Part shown: in pieces, positions 1 to 7,019 of the stretch
Layout of the letters: each line of letters opens with the position of its first letter
How positions within the stretch are numbered: the first letter of the stretch is position 1
DNA from: Bacteroidales bacterium
Lineage (GTDB): Bacteria > Bacteroidota > Bacteroidia > Bacteroidales > UBA932
Direction of reading: 5' to 3'
Length of the DNA: 32,521 nt
Assembly (NCBI GenBank): GCA_017560625.1
Contig: JAFZEP010000151.1
Coordinates: 1 to 32,521 of the forward strand
The notes under the pieces: generated by a model
Seen by the model: the letters and a program-made list of their open reading frames with translations, nothing else
The model's database searches: none
What the model was told of the DNA's origin: nothing
Made by a program: the position numbers and the translations under genes

Positions 1-95
1 GAAAGGGGTAACGTCGTAGGTTTCATATACCTACACGGCCTCGGAAAAAGCGACAGTCAAATACAACATACAGAAAACAATTTAACTTAAAGTAT
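1..95. other. Leader/upstream region of guaA
   Basis: No gene can be assigned here. Frame 1 of the plus strand is open from the window edge to a TAA at 88-90, so the last about 29 codons of an upstream gene are possible, but the peptide is not recognisable. A small hairpin (GTAGGT at 16-21 pairing with ACCTAC at 29-34) has no T-run. The last about 20 bases before the guaA start are A/T-rich, as is common for Bacteroidota translation starts. No TAnnTTTG promoter box is visible. Confidence 0.3.
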
Positions 96-1403
96 ATGAA
101 ACAGGACATGATCGTAATTCTTGATCTCGGCAGCCACGAGAACACAGTGGTGGCAAGAGCCATCCGCGCACTCGGCGTCTACAGCGAGATCTACCCACAT
201 GACATCACAGCAGCAGAGCTCAAGGCTCTTCCAAATGTTAAAGGTATCATCATCAACGGTGGCCCTAACAATGTAATCGACGGAGTTGCGATCGACGTTC
301 TTCCTGAAATCTACGAGGCCGGTTTCCCTGTAATGGCAGCCGGTCACGACAAGGCTCTCTGCGAGGTTAAGCTTCCTGAGTTCGCAAACAACGAAGAGGC
401 GATCAAGGCTGCAGTGAAGGATTTTGTATTCGACACATGCAAGGCAGAGGCAAACTGGAACATGAAGAACTTCGTGGCTGACCAGGTGGAGCTCATCCGC
501 AAACAGGTCGGCGACCGCAAGGTGCTCCTCGCTCTCTCAGGCGGAGTAGACAGCTCGGTAGTAGCTGCCCTCCTCCTCAAGGCTATCGGCGAGAATCTCG
601 TCTGCGTTCACGTGAACCACGGTCTCATGCGTAAGGGCGAGTCTGAGAACGTTGTGGAAGTGTTCCGCAACCAGCTCTGCGCAAACCTTGTATATGTTGA
701 TGCCACTGACCGTTTCCTCGGACTTCTCGAGGGAGTTGCAGATCCTGAGCAGAAGAGAAAGATCATCGGCGGCGAGTTCATCCGCGTATTCGAGGAGGAG
801 GCACGCAAGCTCGACGGCATCGACTTCCTCGGTCAGGGTACAATCTATCCGGACATCGTAGAGAGCGGTACAAAGACTGCAAAGTGCGTGAAGTCACACC
901 ACAACGTAGGTGGTCTCCCTGAGGACATGCAGTTCGAGCTAGTCGAGCCTATCAAACAGCTCTTCAAGGACGAGGTCCGCGCATGCGGAGTCGAGCTCGG
1001 TCTTCCATACGAGATGGTATACCGCCAGCCGTTCCCAGGCCCAGGTCTCGGAGTACGTTGCCTTGGAGCAATCACACGCGACCGTCTTGAGGCACTCCGT
1101 GAGGCTGACGCAATCCTCCGCGAGGAGTTTGCACTCGCTGGCCTCAACAAGACAGTATGGCAGTACTTCACTGTAGTTCCAGACTTCAAGTCAGTAGGCG
1201 TTCGCAACAACGAGCGTTCATACGACTGGCCGGTGATCATCCGCGCCGTAAATACAATCGACGCAATGACAGCTACAATCGAGCAGATCGAGTGGCCTAT
1301 CCTCATGAAGATCACAGACCGCATCCTCGCTGAGGTTCCAATGGTCAACCGCGTATGCTACGACCTCTCACCAAAGCCATCAGCAACAATCGAGTGGGAG
1401 TAA
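96..1403 (+). CDS. guaA: GMP synthase with degenerate glutaminase domain
   Basis: GMP synthase amidates XMP to GMP, using ATP and ammonia, in the cytoplasm. The ATP-pyrophosphatase domain is complete: P-loop SGGVDSS at residues 148-154, the DPEQKRKIIG segment, the FLGQGTIYPD segment, the QPFPGPGLG motif and the C-terminal dimerisation domain ending in KPSATIEWE. The N-terminal class I glutamine amidotransferase domain is only about 115 residues instead of about 190-200. Its opening strand (IVILDLGS) and the INGGP turn remain. The nucleophile-elbow motif (normally GICYG) is replaced by MAAGHDKA at about 80-87. The usual SHGD region and the HPE histidine-glutamate pair are absent. At 435 residues it is about 70-90 shorter than typical GuaA (505-525). 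The reading frame is intact and the synthetase half well kept, so it is probably a functional ammonia-dependent enzyme rather than a pseudogene. A separate glutaminase partner is possible but none is seen here. Confidence 0.93.
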   Translation: MKQDMIVILDLGSHENTVVARAIRALGVYSEIYPHDITAAELKALPNVKGIIINGGPNNVIDGVAIDVLPEIYEAGFPVMAAGHDKALCEVKLPEFANNEEAIKAAVKDFVFDTCKAEANWNMKNFVADQVELIRKQVGDRKVLLALSGGVDSSVVAALLLKAIGENLVCVHVNHGLMRKGESENVVEVFRNQLCANLVYVDATDRFLGLLEGVADPEQKRKIIGGEFIRVFEEEARKLDGIDFLGQGTIYPDIVESGTKTAKCVKSHHNVGGLPEDMQFELVEPIKQLFKDEVRACGVELGLPYEMVYRQPFPGPGLGVRCLGAITRDRLEALREADAILREEFALAGLNKTVWQYFTVVPDFKSVGVRNNERSYDWPVIIRAVNTIDAMTATIEQIEWPILMKITDRILAEVPMVNRVCYDLSPKPSATIEWE

Positions 1404-1423
1404 TATCTATTTTTTACTCCCGC

Positions 1424-1440
1424 CGGCCCGAGTAGGGCCG
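1424..1440. repeat. GC-rich hairpin after guaA
   Basis: CGGCCC (1424-1429) and GGGCCG (1435-1440) form a 6-bp stem around a GAGTA loop, 20 bases after the guaA stop. No T-run follows directly on the plus strand. It may help transcription termination together with the palindrome at 1457-1496, which is followed by CTGTTTTTAT. Confidence 0.4.
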
Positions 1441-1456
1441 AGATACACCTTTTCAA

Positions 1457-1496
1457 ACACCTCGGTCAATTTTCATATGAAAAATGACCGAGGTGT
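1457..1496. repeat. REP-like palindrome, left copy 1
   Basis: A 40-base near-perfect palindrome: ACACCTCGGTCA (1457-1468) pairs with TGACCGAGGTGT (1485-1496), and the pairing continues through TTTTCA/TGAAAA around the centre. Its ends (ACACCTCGG and TGACCGAG) match those of the repeats at 1526-1569, 2623-2666 and 2691-2734, so it is a symmetrical variant of the same family. The following CTGTTTTTAT suggests it may also terminate guaA transcription. Confidence 0.75.
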
Positions 1497-1525
1497 CTGT
1501 TTTTATATGCTTGTAGCGCTTTTTC

Positions 1526-1569
1526 GGGGACACCTCGGGCATTTTTAAGTCATTTTTTGACCGAGCTGT
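1526..1569 (+). repeat. REP-like repeat, left copy 2 (direct)
   Basis: A 44-base unit starting GGGGACACCTCGGGC and ending TGACCGAGCTGT. The ends can pair imperfectly (ACA-CTCGG with CCGAG-TGT, with a bulged C:C), as in REP-type elements. Bases 1527-1569 match 2692-2734 at 42 of 43 positions (the difference is T1550 versus C2715), and 1526-1569 resembles the inverse of 2623-2666. It lies about 135 bases upstream of the transposase start. Confidence 0.85.
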
Positions 1570-1612
1570 TTTTTCTACAAAGAAAACGAAAACATATTCG
1601 TCTGGAATTTCA

Positions 1613-1620
1613 TACATTTG
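1613..1620 (+). promoter_or_regulatory. Candidate -7 box for the transposase gene
   Basis: TACATTTG fits the Bacteroidota -7 consensus TAnnTTTG exactly. No clear TTG -33 box lies 19-21 bases upstream (only AT-rich sequence), so the promoter may be weak. The implied leader before the start at 1705 is about 80 bases. Confidence 0.45.
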
Positions 1621-1704
1621 CCCTAGTGGTGAAGACACCTGACATTTCGTGAGAGATGCTGAGAAAGATTGAGATGAGAATGAATGTGAAAATGATCAAA
1701 TGTT

Positions 1705-2619
1705 ATGAAAAAGACGTATCACCTATGCCTTTCGGCTGGAGACGAGGTCATGTTCCGCGACCTCGAAGACTACAACAGAGGATTCAACTGTTTAGCTCTC
1801 GCATTGTACAAAACAGACTCTACTGGCTTAGTCGAGTCATTCATGTCCACTCACACCCACCAGTTATCCCAGACTTCCGACCCTATCGGGCTGATGTATA
1901 ATTTCAGGTTGGCTTATAGCATGTACTTCAACCGGAAATACCACCGCCACGGAAAGCTCGGCGAGGAAAAGCATTTCACGATGGAAGTTGTCGGTTACAA
2001 TCATACACTAGCTGCTGCCAGCTACGTTTTGAGAAACGCACTGCACCACGGCATAGCACCTCTACCATATGCATATCCACACTGTACGGCAAATGCTATA
2101 TTCATGGCAGATATGGGTAAGAGTCCTTGTGACAGAATTCTCGACAGAAAGCACTGTCGCAAGTACATAGGAAAGACAGCCGAATATCCGGACAATTATA
2201 AAATGAATGAAAACGGCGTATTCCTCAGAGAGTCCGTACTTGACATTCCACAGGTAGAAAACCTGTTCGTCACCCCAAGGGCGTACAATTGGTATATGAC
2301 CCGAAAGTCTTCAGAGGAATGGGAGGCCGAGCAACAGAAAGACAAAAACGACCGGCCACCCATTAACCTCTCATGCATAGAAGAAGGGGTAAGGACAGAC
2401 GGCACTGAAAAACTGCTCATCTATGAAAACGGAAAAGCGAATTACAGAAGGCCATCCGACATTGACATTTGTACGGAAATCGATAGGAACATCTTGCCTA
2501 AATACGGAAAGCTTTCAGTATACATGCTATCGCGCCAAGAAAAACAGCAAATTGCAGAATATCTGTACAGGATCCTACATCTTCCAGAAGATCAGATCAG
2601 ACGTTGCCTTGTCATGTGA
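1705..2619 (+). CDS. IS200/Y1-type (RAYT-like) transposase
   Basis: A single-strand HUH/Y1 DNA transposase-family protein of 304 residues. The HUH metal site is seen as HTH at residues 50-52 (STHTHQL), then the family's RKYHRHGKLGEEKHF segment (about 77-91, matching the RxGxLFQxRF region of RAYT proteins), then SYVLRNALHHGI (106-117), which aligns with the YIHLNPVRAGL helix carrying the nucleophile; Y107 is the likely catalytic tyrosine. The C-terminal about 180 residues are an extension, ending in a possible helix-turn-helix (SRQEKQQIAEYLYRILHLPEDQI). Single-domain Y1 transposases are about 130-200 residues, so this is a long form. It is flanked on both sides by members of one palindromic repeat family (1457-1569 and 2623-2734), the hallmark of a REP-associated tyrosine transposase. 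A standard IS200 element is the alternative. The start was chosen because the Y1 domain begins immediately after it. Confidence 0.82.
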   Translation: MKKTYHLCLSAGDEVMFRDLEDYNRGFNCLALALYKTDSTGLVESFMSTHTHQLSQTSDPIGLMYNFRLAYSMYFNRKYHRHGKLGEEKHFTMEVVGYNHTLAAASYVLRNALHHGIAPLPYAYPHCTANAIFMADMGKSPCDRILDRKHCRKYIGKTAEYPDNYKMNENGVFLRESVLDIPQVENLFVTPRAYNWYMTRKSSEEWEAEQQKDKNDRPPINLSCIEEGVRTDGTEKLLIYENGKANYRRPSDIDICTEIDRNILPKYGKLSVYMLSRQEKQQIAEYLYRILHLPEDQIRRCLVM

Positions 2620-2622
2620 TAG

Positions 2623-2666
2623 AGAGCTCGGTCAAAAAGCACACAAAAAACGCCCGAGGTGTCCCC
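2623..2666 (-). repeat. REP-like repeat, right copy 1 (inverted)
   Basis: Begins 4 bases after the transposase stop. Reading AGAGCTCGGTCA to CGCCCGAGGTGTCCCC, it is the inverse of 1526-1569 with changes mainly in the A/T-rich middle. With the direct copy at 2691-2734 it forms a head-to-head pair separated by 24 bases. Confidence 0.82.
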
Positions 2667-2690
2667 AAAAACAGCTAAAAAGCAGCAGTT

Positions 2691-2734
2691 TGGGACACCT
2701 CGGGCATTTTTAAGCCATTTTTTGACCGAGCTGT
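2691..2734 (+). repeat. REP-like repeat, right copy 2 (direct)
   Basis: Matches 1527-1569 at 42 of 43 positions across GGGACACCTCGGGC to TGACCGAGCTGT (2692-2734). It ends 3 bases before the stop codon of the minus-strand M23 peptidase gene. Together with 2623-2666 it makes an inverted repeat with arms of about 44 bases, which probably also terminates transcription arriving from both sides. Confidence 0.85.
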
Positions 2735-2737
2735 CAC

Positions 2738-3775
2738 TTATCTCACACGGATCTTGCGACCGATCTTGAGAACAGTCTTTGTGGTGATGCCGTTCAGACG
2801 GCAGATTTCCTTGACTGTGGTGTTGTTGCGGTAGGCGATGCCGCCGAGAGTATCGCCGGACTTGATGGTGTACCATCGCATTGCTTCTCTTTCGGCATCC
2901 TCTTTCTTGTCATCTGCTTCATTCTTCGCCTCATCATCGAAGTCCTGCTCGTAGTTACTGTAGATGTTGAAGTACTTCTTCTTCAGCACGAAGAGTCTCT
3001 GGCGGAGCTGGCCTGTCTTGAAGTCAATGAGCCACTGCGGGTCGAAGGCAAAGCCTTTATAGCGGGTCTCGAAATGGAGATGCGGGCCTGTCGAACGTCC
3101 GGTCGATCCACCGTAGCCGATCACGTCACCGGCATTCACCCAGTCGTTCTCCTTAACCAGTCTCTCCGAAAGGTGCGCATAGAAGGTCTCGATACCGTTC
3201 TCATGACGGATTACGACGATATTGCCGTATGCTCCCCAATACTTCGATATGCGGACCTTGCCGGTGAATGTGGCATATATAGGCTCTCCGGTCTTGAGCG
3301 GAAGGTCCACACCCTGATGTCTGCGGCCACGTCTCATTCCGAACTTGCCCCTGTAGTACACATCTCCCTGATATGGACAGTGATACTGGTCGAGACTGTC
3401 CACACACCAGATTGACCACTGTGCCGGCATGTCAGACAGTTCCAATCCATACGGATTGGCAGACGTATTGGACCATGCCTCGTCAAAAGCGTCAGCTGTA
3501 TGCTGATACTCAGGAGTCTTGTAGTACTGCCATGTGTTGTCGGCATATAGCAGGACCTTTATGTACTCATGCGCCGTGTCCAGTGTGTCGATCGGCTCAT
3601 CAGGGAACCTGTTGAGCGATTTCACCGATTCGAAAGCCGGACGCGAAAGCAGCAGAGGCGTCTTTACAGTGTCGAGCTTGACCGGCTCGCCTGCACGAAT
3701 TTCGTCGGCAGCAGCGAGAGCTGCAATGCCGACGAAAAGCGCGATAATATATTTCTTTATTGTCTTTTTAATCAT
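2738..3775 (-). CDS. Exported M23 peptidase with C-terminal LysM
   Basis: A peptidoglycan endopeptidase-type protein of 345 residues. An N-terminal signal sequence (MIKKTIKKYIIALFVGIAALAAA) predicts export. The LytM/M23 zinc domain runs about 140-240, with H153 and D157 (RRHQGVD), H201 (FYAHL) and HLHFE at 232-236, so all metal and catalytic positions are present. A charged linker (about 280-298, rich in D, E and K) leads to a LysM module at about 301-345 (YTIKSGDTLGGIAYRNN), which binds glycan strands. It likely cleaves peptide cross-links during wall growth or division. It is the last gene of the ruvX-def-phosphomutase unit, 40 bases after the mutase stop, and its own stop abuts the REP-like repeat. 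Confidence 0.9.
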   Translation of the reverse strand: MIKKTIKKYIIALFVGIAALAAADEIRAGEPVKLDTVKTPLLLSRPAFESVKSLNRFPDEPIDTLDTAHEYIKVLLYADNTWQYYKTPEYQHTADAFDEAWSNTSANPYGLELSDMPAQWSIWCVDSLDQYHCPYQGDVYYRGKFGMRRGRRHQGVDLPLKTGEPIYATFTGKVRISKYWGAYGNIVVIRHENGIETFYAHLSERLVKENDWVNAGDVIGYGGSTGRSTGPHLHFETRYKGFAFDPQWLIDFKTGQLRQRLFVLKKKYFNIYSNYEQDFDDEAKNEADDKKEDAEREAMRWYTIKSGDTLGGIAYRNNTTVKEICRLNGITTKTVLKIGRKIRVR

Positions 3776-3815
3776 TCAATGTATTTTTTCGACCCTTCGT
3801 CTCCGCTCAGGATCA

Positions 3816-5165
3816 TTATGAGAACTGTGCTACGATTTCGCGGACCTTAGCCACCTTTTCATCAAGAAGTTCCTTGGTTGTAGCCTCGCAGAGGAATCGG
3901 AGATAAGGTTCTGTGTTTGAAGGACGGATGTTGAGCCACCACTCAGGGAACTCCACACGGTAACCGTCAAAATCCATATATGCAGTAGACTGCTCTGTGC
4001 TCATGAAGTAGTCACGCACTGCGTCCATAGCTTCCTTCTTGCGCTCGAGGCGGAAGTTGATCTCACCTGAGTTCTGATATTTCTCGATGCGGCCGATGAG
4101 CTGGCTTACAGAAACGCCCTGCGCCTTCATCTTTGCCACGACATTGAGGATGATGATAGAAGCAAGGAGTCCGCTGTCGGAATAGAAGAAGTCACGGAAA
4201 TAATAGTGACCTGCAAGCTCGCCTCCGAACACTCCGTCAAGTTCACGAAGCTTGAGGGCGGCATACGCACGGCCCACTCTCCATGTATTCATCACACCGC
4301 CCATAGGAGCAAGGTACTCGCCCACTGCCTTTGAACTGCGGATGTCCTGATGTACATATCCCTTCTCGCCTCTTTCCTCAAGGAAATAGTGACCGAGGAC
4401 GGCGATCATAAGGTCAGGGGAAATGAAACGGCTGTTCTCATCCACAAACATCACGCGGTCAGCATCTCCGTCATAGATGACACCGATGTCAGACTTGGTT
4501 TCAGCAACCAGCTTCTGAAGATCTACGATGTTCTTAGGATTGAGCGGATTCGGCTCGTGGTTAGGGAAACGGCCATCCATCTCCTCATATATATATGTAG
4601 GCTGGTCGCCGAAGATATCACGTACAAAGAGTGAGGCCATACCGTTGGAAACGTCCATTGCGATCTTGAGGCCCGACCAGTCCCCCTTGTATTTAAGGAG
4701 GAAGTCAAGGTAGTCCTTGCGGATCTCAGGCATAGGATGCACCTGGCCTTTCACTTCAGCAGGAACACATGGGCGGCCTGCATCGATCCAGTCGCGGATC
4801 TGGCCAAGACCTGTGTCGAGACCTACAGGAAGAGCGTTCTCGCGAGAGACCTTCATTCCGTTGTACTCAGCTGGATTGTGCGACGCTGTGATCTGGACAG
4901 ACGCCTTGAATCCATAGTGAGCAGTGCCGAAATACACCATAGGTGTTGTGCAGAGTCCTGCATCATATACGTCTGCGCCGGCATCTGTGATTCCTTTAAG
5001 AAGATACTCATGGATCTCCGGCGATGAAACTCGTGCATCTCTACCGACAAGCACCTTGTCAGCAGAAAGAAGTTCAGGAAGGAAATAACCCACCTTGTAG
5101 GCAACATCCTTGTCGAAATCTACATTATAGATTCCCCTGATGTCATATGCGTGAAATGCTCCCAT
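3816..5165 (-). CDS. Phosphomannomutase/phosphoglucomutase
   Basis: An alpha-D-phosphohexomutase interconverting hexose 1- and 6-phosphates, feeding nucleotide-sugar and envelope synthesis. Domains occur in the usual order: FHAYDIRGIYN at the N-terminus, the active-site serine loop TASHNPAEYNGMK, the metal loop DGDADR, the sugar-recognition loop GGELAGHYYF and the phosphate-binding loop RPSNTEPYLR near the C-terminus. The 449-residue length fits the family. The reading frame extends upstream to 5231 inside def, but the start at 5165 (MGAFHAYDIRG) matches the family N-terminus and leaves one base between the def stop and this start. Which sugar is preferred cannot be told from sequence. Confidence 0.92.
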   Translation of the reverse strand: MGAFHAYDIRGIYNVDFDKDVAYKVGYFLPELLSADKVLVGRDARVSSPEIHEYLLKGITDAGADVYDAGLCTTPMVYFGTAHYGFKASVQITASHNPAEYNGMKVSRENALPVGLDTGLGQIRDWIDAGRPCVPAEVKGQVHPMPEIRKDYLDFLLKYKGDWSGLKIAMDVSNGMASLFVRDIFGDQPTYIYEEMDGRFPNHEPNPLNPKNIVDLQKLVAETKSDIGVIYDGDADRVMFVDENSRFISPDLMIAVLGHYFLEERGEKGYVHQDIRSSKAVGEYLAPMGGVMNTWRVGRAYAALKLRELDGVFGGELAGHYYFRDFFYSDSGLLASIIILNVVAKMKAQGVSVSQLIGRIEKYQNSGEINFRLERKKEAMDAVRDYFMSTEQSTAYMDFDGYRVEFPEWWLNIRPSNTEPYLRFLCEATTKELLDEKVAKVREIVAQFS

Positions 5166-5166
5166 A

Positions 5167-5718
5167 TTATCGTTTGCTTTTATAACGTGTCTGAATTGAA
5201 CCTTTTGAAATAGCCTGAAGCTTACGCGCAATCATCTTGCGGCGGATCGGCGAGACATTGTCTACAAAAAGGTTGCCGTCGAGGTGAGAAAGCTCGTGCT
5301 GAACCATACGGCAAGCAAAACCGTCGAACTCCTCAACCACCTTTTCAAGTTCCTCGTTGTAGTACTCCACCTTGATCTTCTCAGGACGAGTGACTTCCGC
5401 ATAGATGCCAGGCACGCTGAGGCATCCCTCAGAGTACTCGCAAGTCTTCTCGCTCTCTTCCACAACCACTGGATTGATCATCACGCGCACAAAGTCGTGA
5501 AGACCCTCATATGTGTCTGAAAGGTCACGTCCGTCAACGATCACAAGATTCTTGTTCACACCCACCTGAGGAGCGGCAAGACCACATCCGTCAGCAGCGG
5601 CAAGAGTCTCCTTCATATCCGACAAGAGCTTTGCGATGCCTTCCTTGTCATTGAGATCCACGTCTATGTTTTCGTTCCTGAGGACCTCTGAACCATATAA
5701 ATAAATAGGTAGTATCAT
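5167..5718 (-). CDS. def: Peptide deformylase
   Basis: Removes the formyl group from nascent N-terminal formyl-methionine in the cytoplasm. All three motifs are present: GCGLAAPQVG at 44-53, EGCLSVPG at 97-104 (cysteine metal ligand C99) and QHELSHLDG at 140-148 (HExxH, H141 and H145 as ligands, E142 as base). The third motif has serine where many homologues have aspartate (HEIDHLDG). At 183 residues it has the usual length. It starts 3 bases after the ruvX stop and ends one base before the phosphomutase start, so the three genes are surely co-transcribed. Confidence 0.95.
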   Translation of the reverse strand: MILPIYLYGSEVLRNENIDVDLNDKEGIAKLLSDMKETLAAADGCGLAAPQVGVNKNLVIVDGRDLSDTYEGLHDFVRVMINPVVVEESEKTCEYSEGCLSVPGIYAEVTRPEKIKVEYYNEELEKVVEEFDGFACRMVQHELSHLDGNLFVDNVSPIRRKMIARKLQAISKGSIQTRYKSKR

Positions 5719-5721
5719 ATG

Positions 5722-6135
5722 TTATTTCTTTTTATCCATGTAACTCTGTAAAATGATTGCCGCGCTGATCTTGTCCACAGACTCCTTCTTCATCCTGTCC
5801 TGCTTCTTCATTCCGCCGTCGATCATGGCCCTGTGAGCTAGCACAGACGTAAATCTCTCATCTTCAAGATGAACCGGAATGTCCGGGAATGCTTTTGCAA
5901 GATGTTTCAGGAAAATGTCGATATCCTTGGCAGCCTCAGAAGGTGCTCCGTTCATATTGATGGGATAACCGACCACAAAGAGGGTGACATTCTCTTTTTC
6001 AGCATAATTTTTAAGATATTCTATTATCTTTGCAGATTGGACCGTATCCAATGCTGATGCAAAGATTCCGAGCGGGTCGCTCACTGCGACACCCACACGT
6101 TTTCTGCCGTAATCTATGCCTATAATTCTGTCCAT
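5722..6135 (-). CDS. ruvX: Putative pre-16S rRNA nuclease RuvX/YqgF
   Basis: An RNase H-like fold nuclease of the YqgF family, implicated in 5' maturation of 16S rRNA. It has 137 residues: IIGIDYGRKRVGVAVSD at the N-terminus with the first catalytic aspartate, VVGYPINMNG in the middle, EDERFTS carrying the central acidic pair, and a terminal DKISAAIILQSYM with the last aspartate. The frame stays open to 6354, but the family N-terminus (MDRIIGIDYG) and the promoter box directly upstream fix the start at 6135. It is the first gene of the ruvX-def-phosphomutase-M23 operon. Confidence 0.93.
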   Translation of the reverse strand: MDRIIGIDYGRKRVGVAVSDPLGIFASALDTVQSAKIIEYLKNYAEKENVTLFVVGYPINMNGAPSEAAKDIDIFLKHLAKAFPDIPVHLEDERFTSVLAHRAMIDGGMKKQDRMKKESVDKISAAIILQSYMDKKK

Positions 6136-6141
6136 CGGATG

Positions 6142-6171
6142 CAAAGTTACTATAAAAATAATTATGAGCAA
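6142..6171 (-). promoter_or_regulatory. Promoter of the ruvX operon
   Basis: On the minus strand, TTG (6171-6169) is followed after 19 bases by TAACTTTG (6149-6142), matching the Bacteroidota -33/-7 promoter. Only 6 bases separate the -7 box from the ruvX ATG, so the mRNA should be leaderless or nearly so. The -33 box overlaps the first codons of the divergent M23 gene. Confidence 0.75.
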
Positions 6172-7015
6172 CACGAATAAAGAGAAGAAGACCACACACT
6201 TCCGCCTGTCCCTGCTTGACGCAAAGACACACCAGCAGCTGAAGTCGGTAAGGTTTACAAAAACCACTTTCATCATCACGATAATATGCGCCATAGTCAT
6301 CTTCTGTGCTGCCATATTCTCACTCATTGCATTCACACCGATCAGAACATTCATCCCAGGCTATCCTGATGCCAGCACAAAAAGAGAGGCCATCCAGAAC
6401 GCGATCAAGGCCGACTCTCTGGAAAGCGTCATCTTCAAATGGGAACTTTATGCCAAGAATCTGCGCAGGGTTCTTGAAGGAGAACGCGGACTTGCCATCG
6501 ACAGCATGATGACAGCCAGCCAGAAGCAGGCGGAAGCAGCCAGAAACGAGAAATACCTGAAGTCGCAGGACTCACTGCTGCGCAAGACAGTACAGGACGA
6601 GGAGATGTTCGAGATCGCAGGACGAAACACCAGAAGTCTCCCGATCGAAGGCATGCACTTCTTCACACCTGTCAAGGGAGTCATCACCGAAGGATATGAC
6701 CCGGCACTTCACCCATACGTAGACATCGCCGCTCCCGAAGGAACAGCAGTCAATGCCATCGCGGACGGAACAGTCATCTACACAGGATGGAGCGAGGAGA
6801 CCGGCCACACAATACAGCTGCAGCATGATTCCGACATCATATCCATATACAAGCATAACAACAAGCTTATCAAGAACGTCGGCGACAAGGTGAAGGCGGG
6901 AACGCCTATAGCCCTGGTCGGAAACACCGGAAGCCTCACTACCGGGCCTCATCTCCATTTCGAGCTCTGGTACAAAGGCGAAAGCATCGATCCGACAAAC
7001 CACATTAACTTCTAA
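6164..7015 (+). CDS. Membrane-anchored M23 peptidase
   Basis: A cell-wall metallopeptidase-type protein of 283 residues. A short basic cytoplasmic segment is followed by one membrane helix (about 34-57, TTFIITIICAIVIFCAAIFS), a helical region (about 75-150) rich in charged residues that may form a coiled coil, and a C-terminal LytM/M23 domain with H183 and D187 (HPYVD), H231 (YKH) and HLHFE at 263-267. The N-terminal layout resembles wall hydrolases or hydrolase regulators tethered in the inner membrane. The start at 6164 (MSNTNKEKK) is preferred over an upstream ATG at 6116, which would lie inside ruvX. The stop is 4 bases before dxr, so it heads that operon. Confidence 0.88.
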   Translation: MSNTNKEKKTTHFRLSLLDAKTHQQLKSVRFTKTTFIITIICAIVIFCAAIFSLIAFTPIRTFIPGYPDASTKREAIQNAIKADSLESVIFKWELYAKNLRRVLEGERGLAIDSMMTASQKQAEAARNEKYLKSQDSLLRKTVQDEEMFEIAGRNTRSLPIEGMHFFTPVKGVITEGYDPALHPYVDIAAPEGTAVNAIADGTVIYTGWSEETGHTIQLQHDSDIISIYKHNNKLIKNVGDKVKAGTPIALVGNTGSLTTGPHLHFELWYKGESIDPTNHINF

Positions 7016-7019
7016 CAGC

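Noticed and set aside
1656..1901. Small frame overlapping the transposase start
   Set aside because: It is out of frame with the Y1 domain and shows no conserved pattern; the frame starting at 1705 has the catalytic motifs.
2423..2713. Open frame running from the transposase gene into the right repeats
   Set aside because: It overlaps the transposase in another frame and reads through both palindromic repeats; the peptide has no recognisable features.
6025..6032. TATCTTTG inside ruvX as promoter of the plus-strand M23 gene
   Set aside because: It fits the -7 consensus, but no TTG lies 19-21 bases upstream and it is 130 bases from the start inside coding sequence. It stays possible but unsupported.
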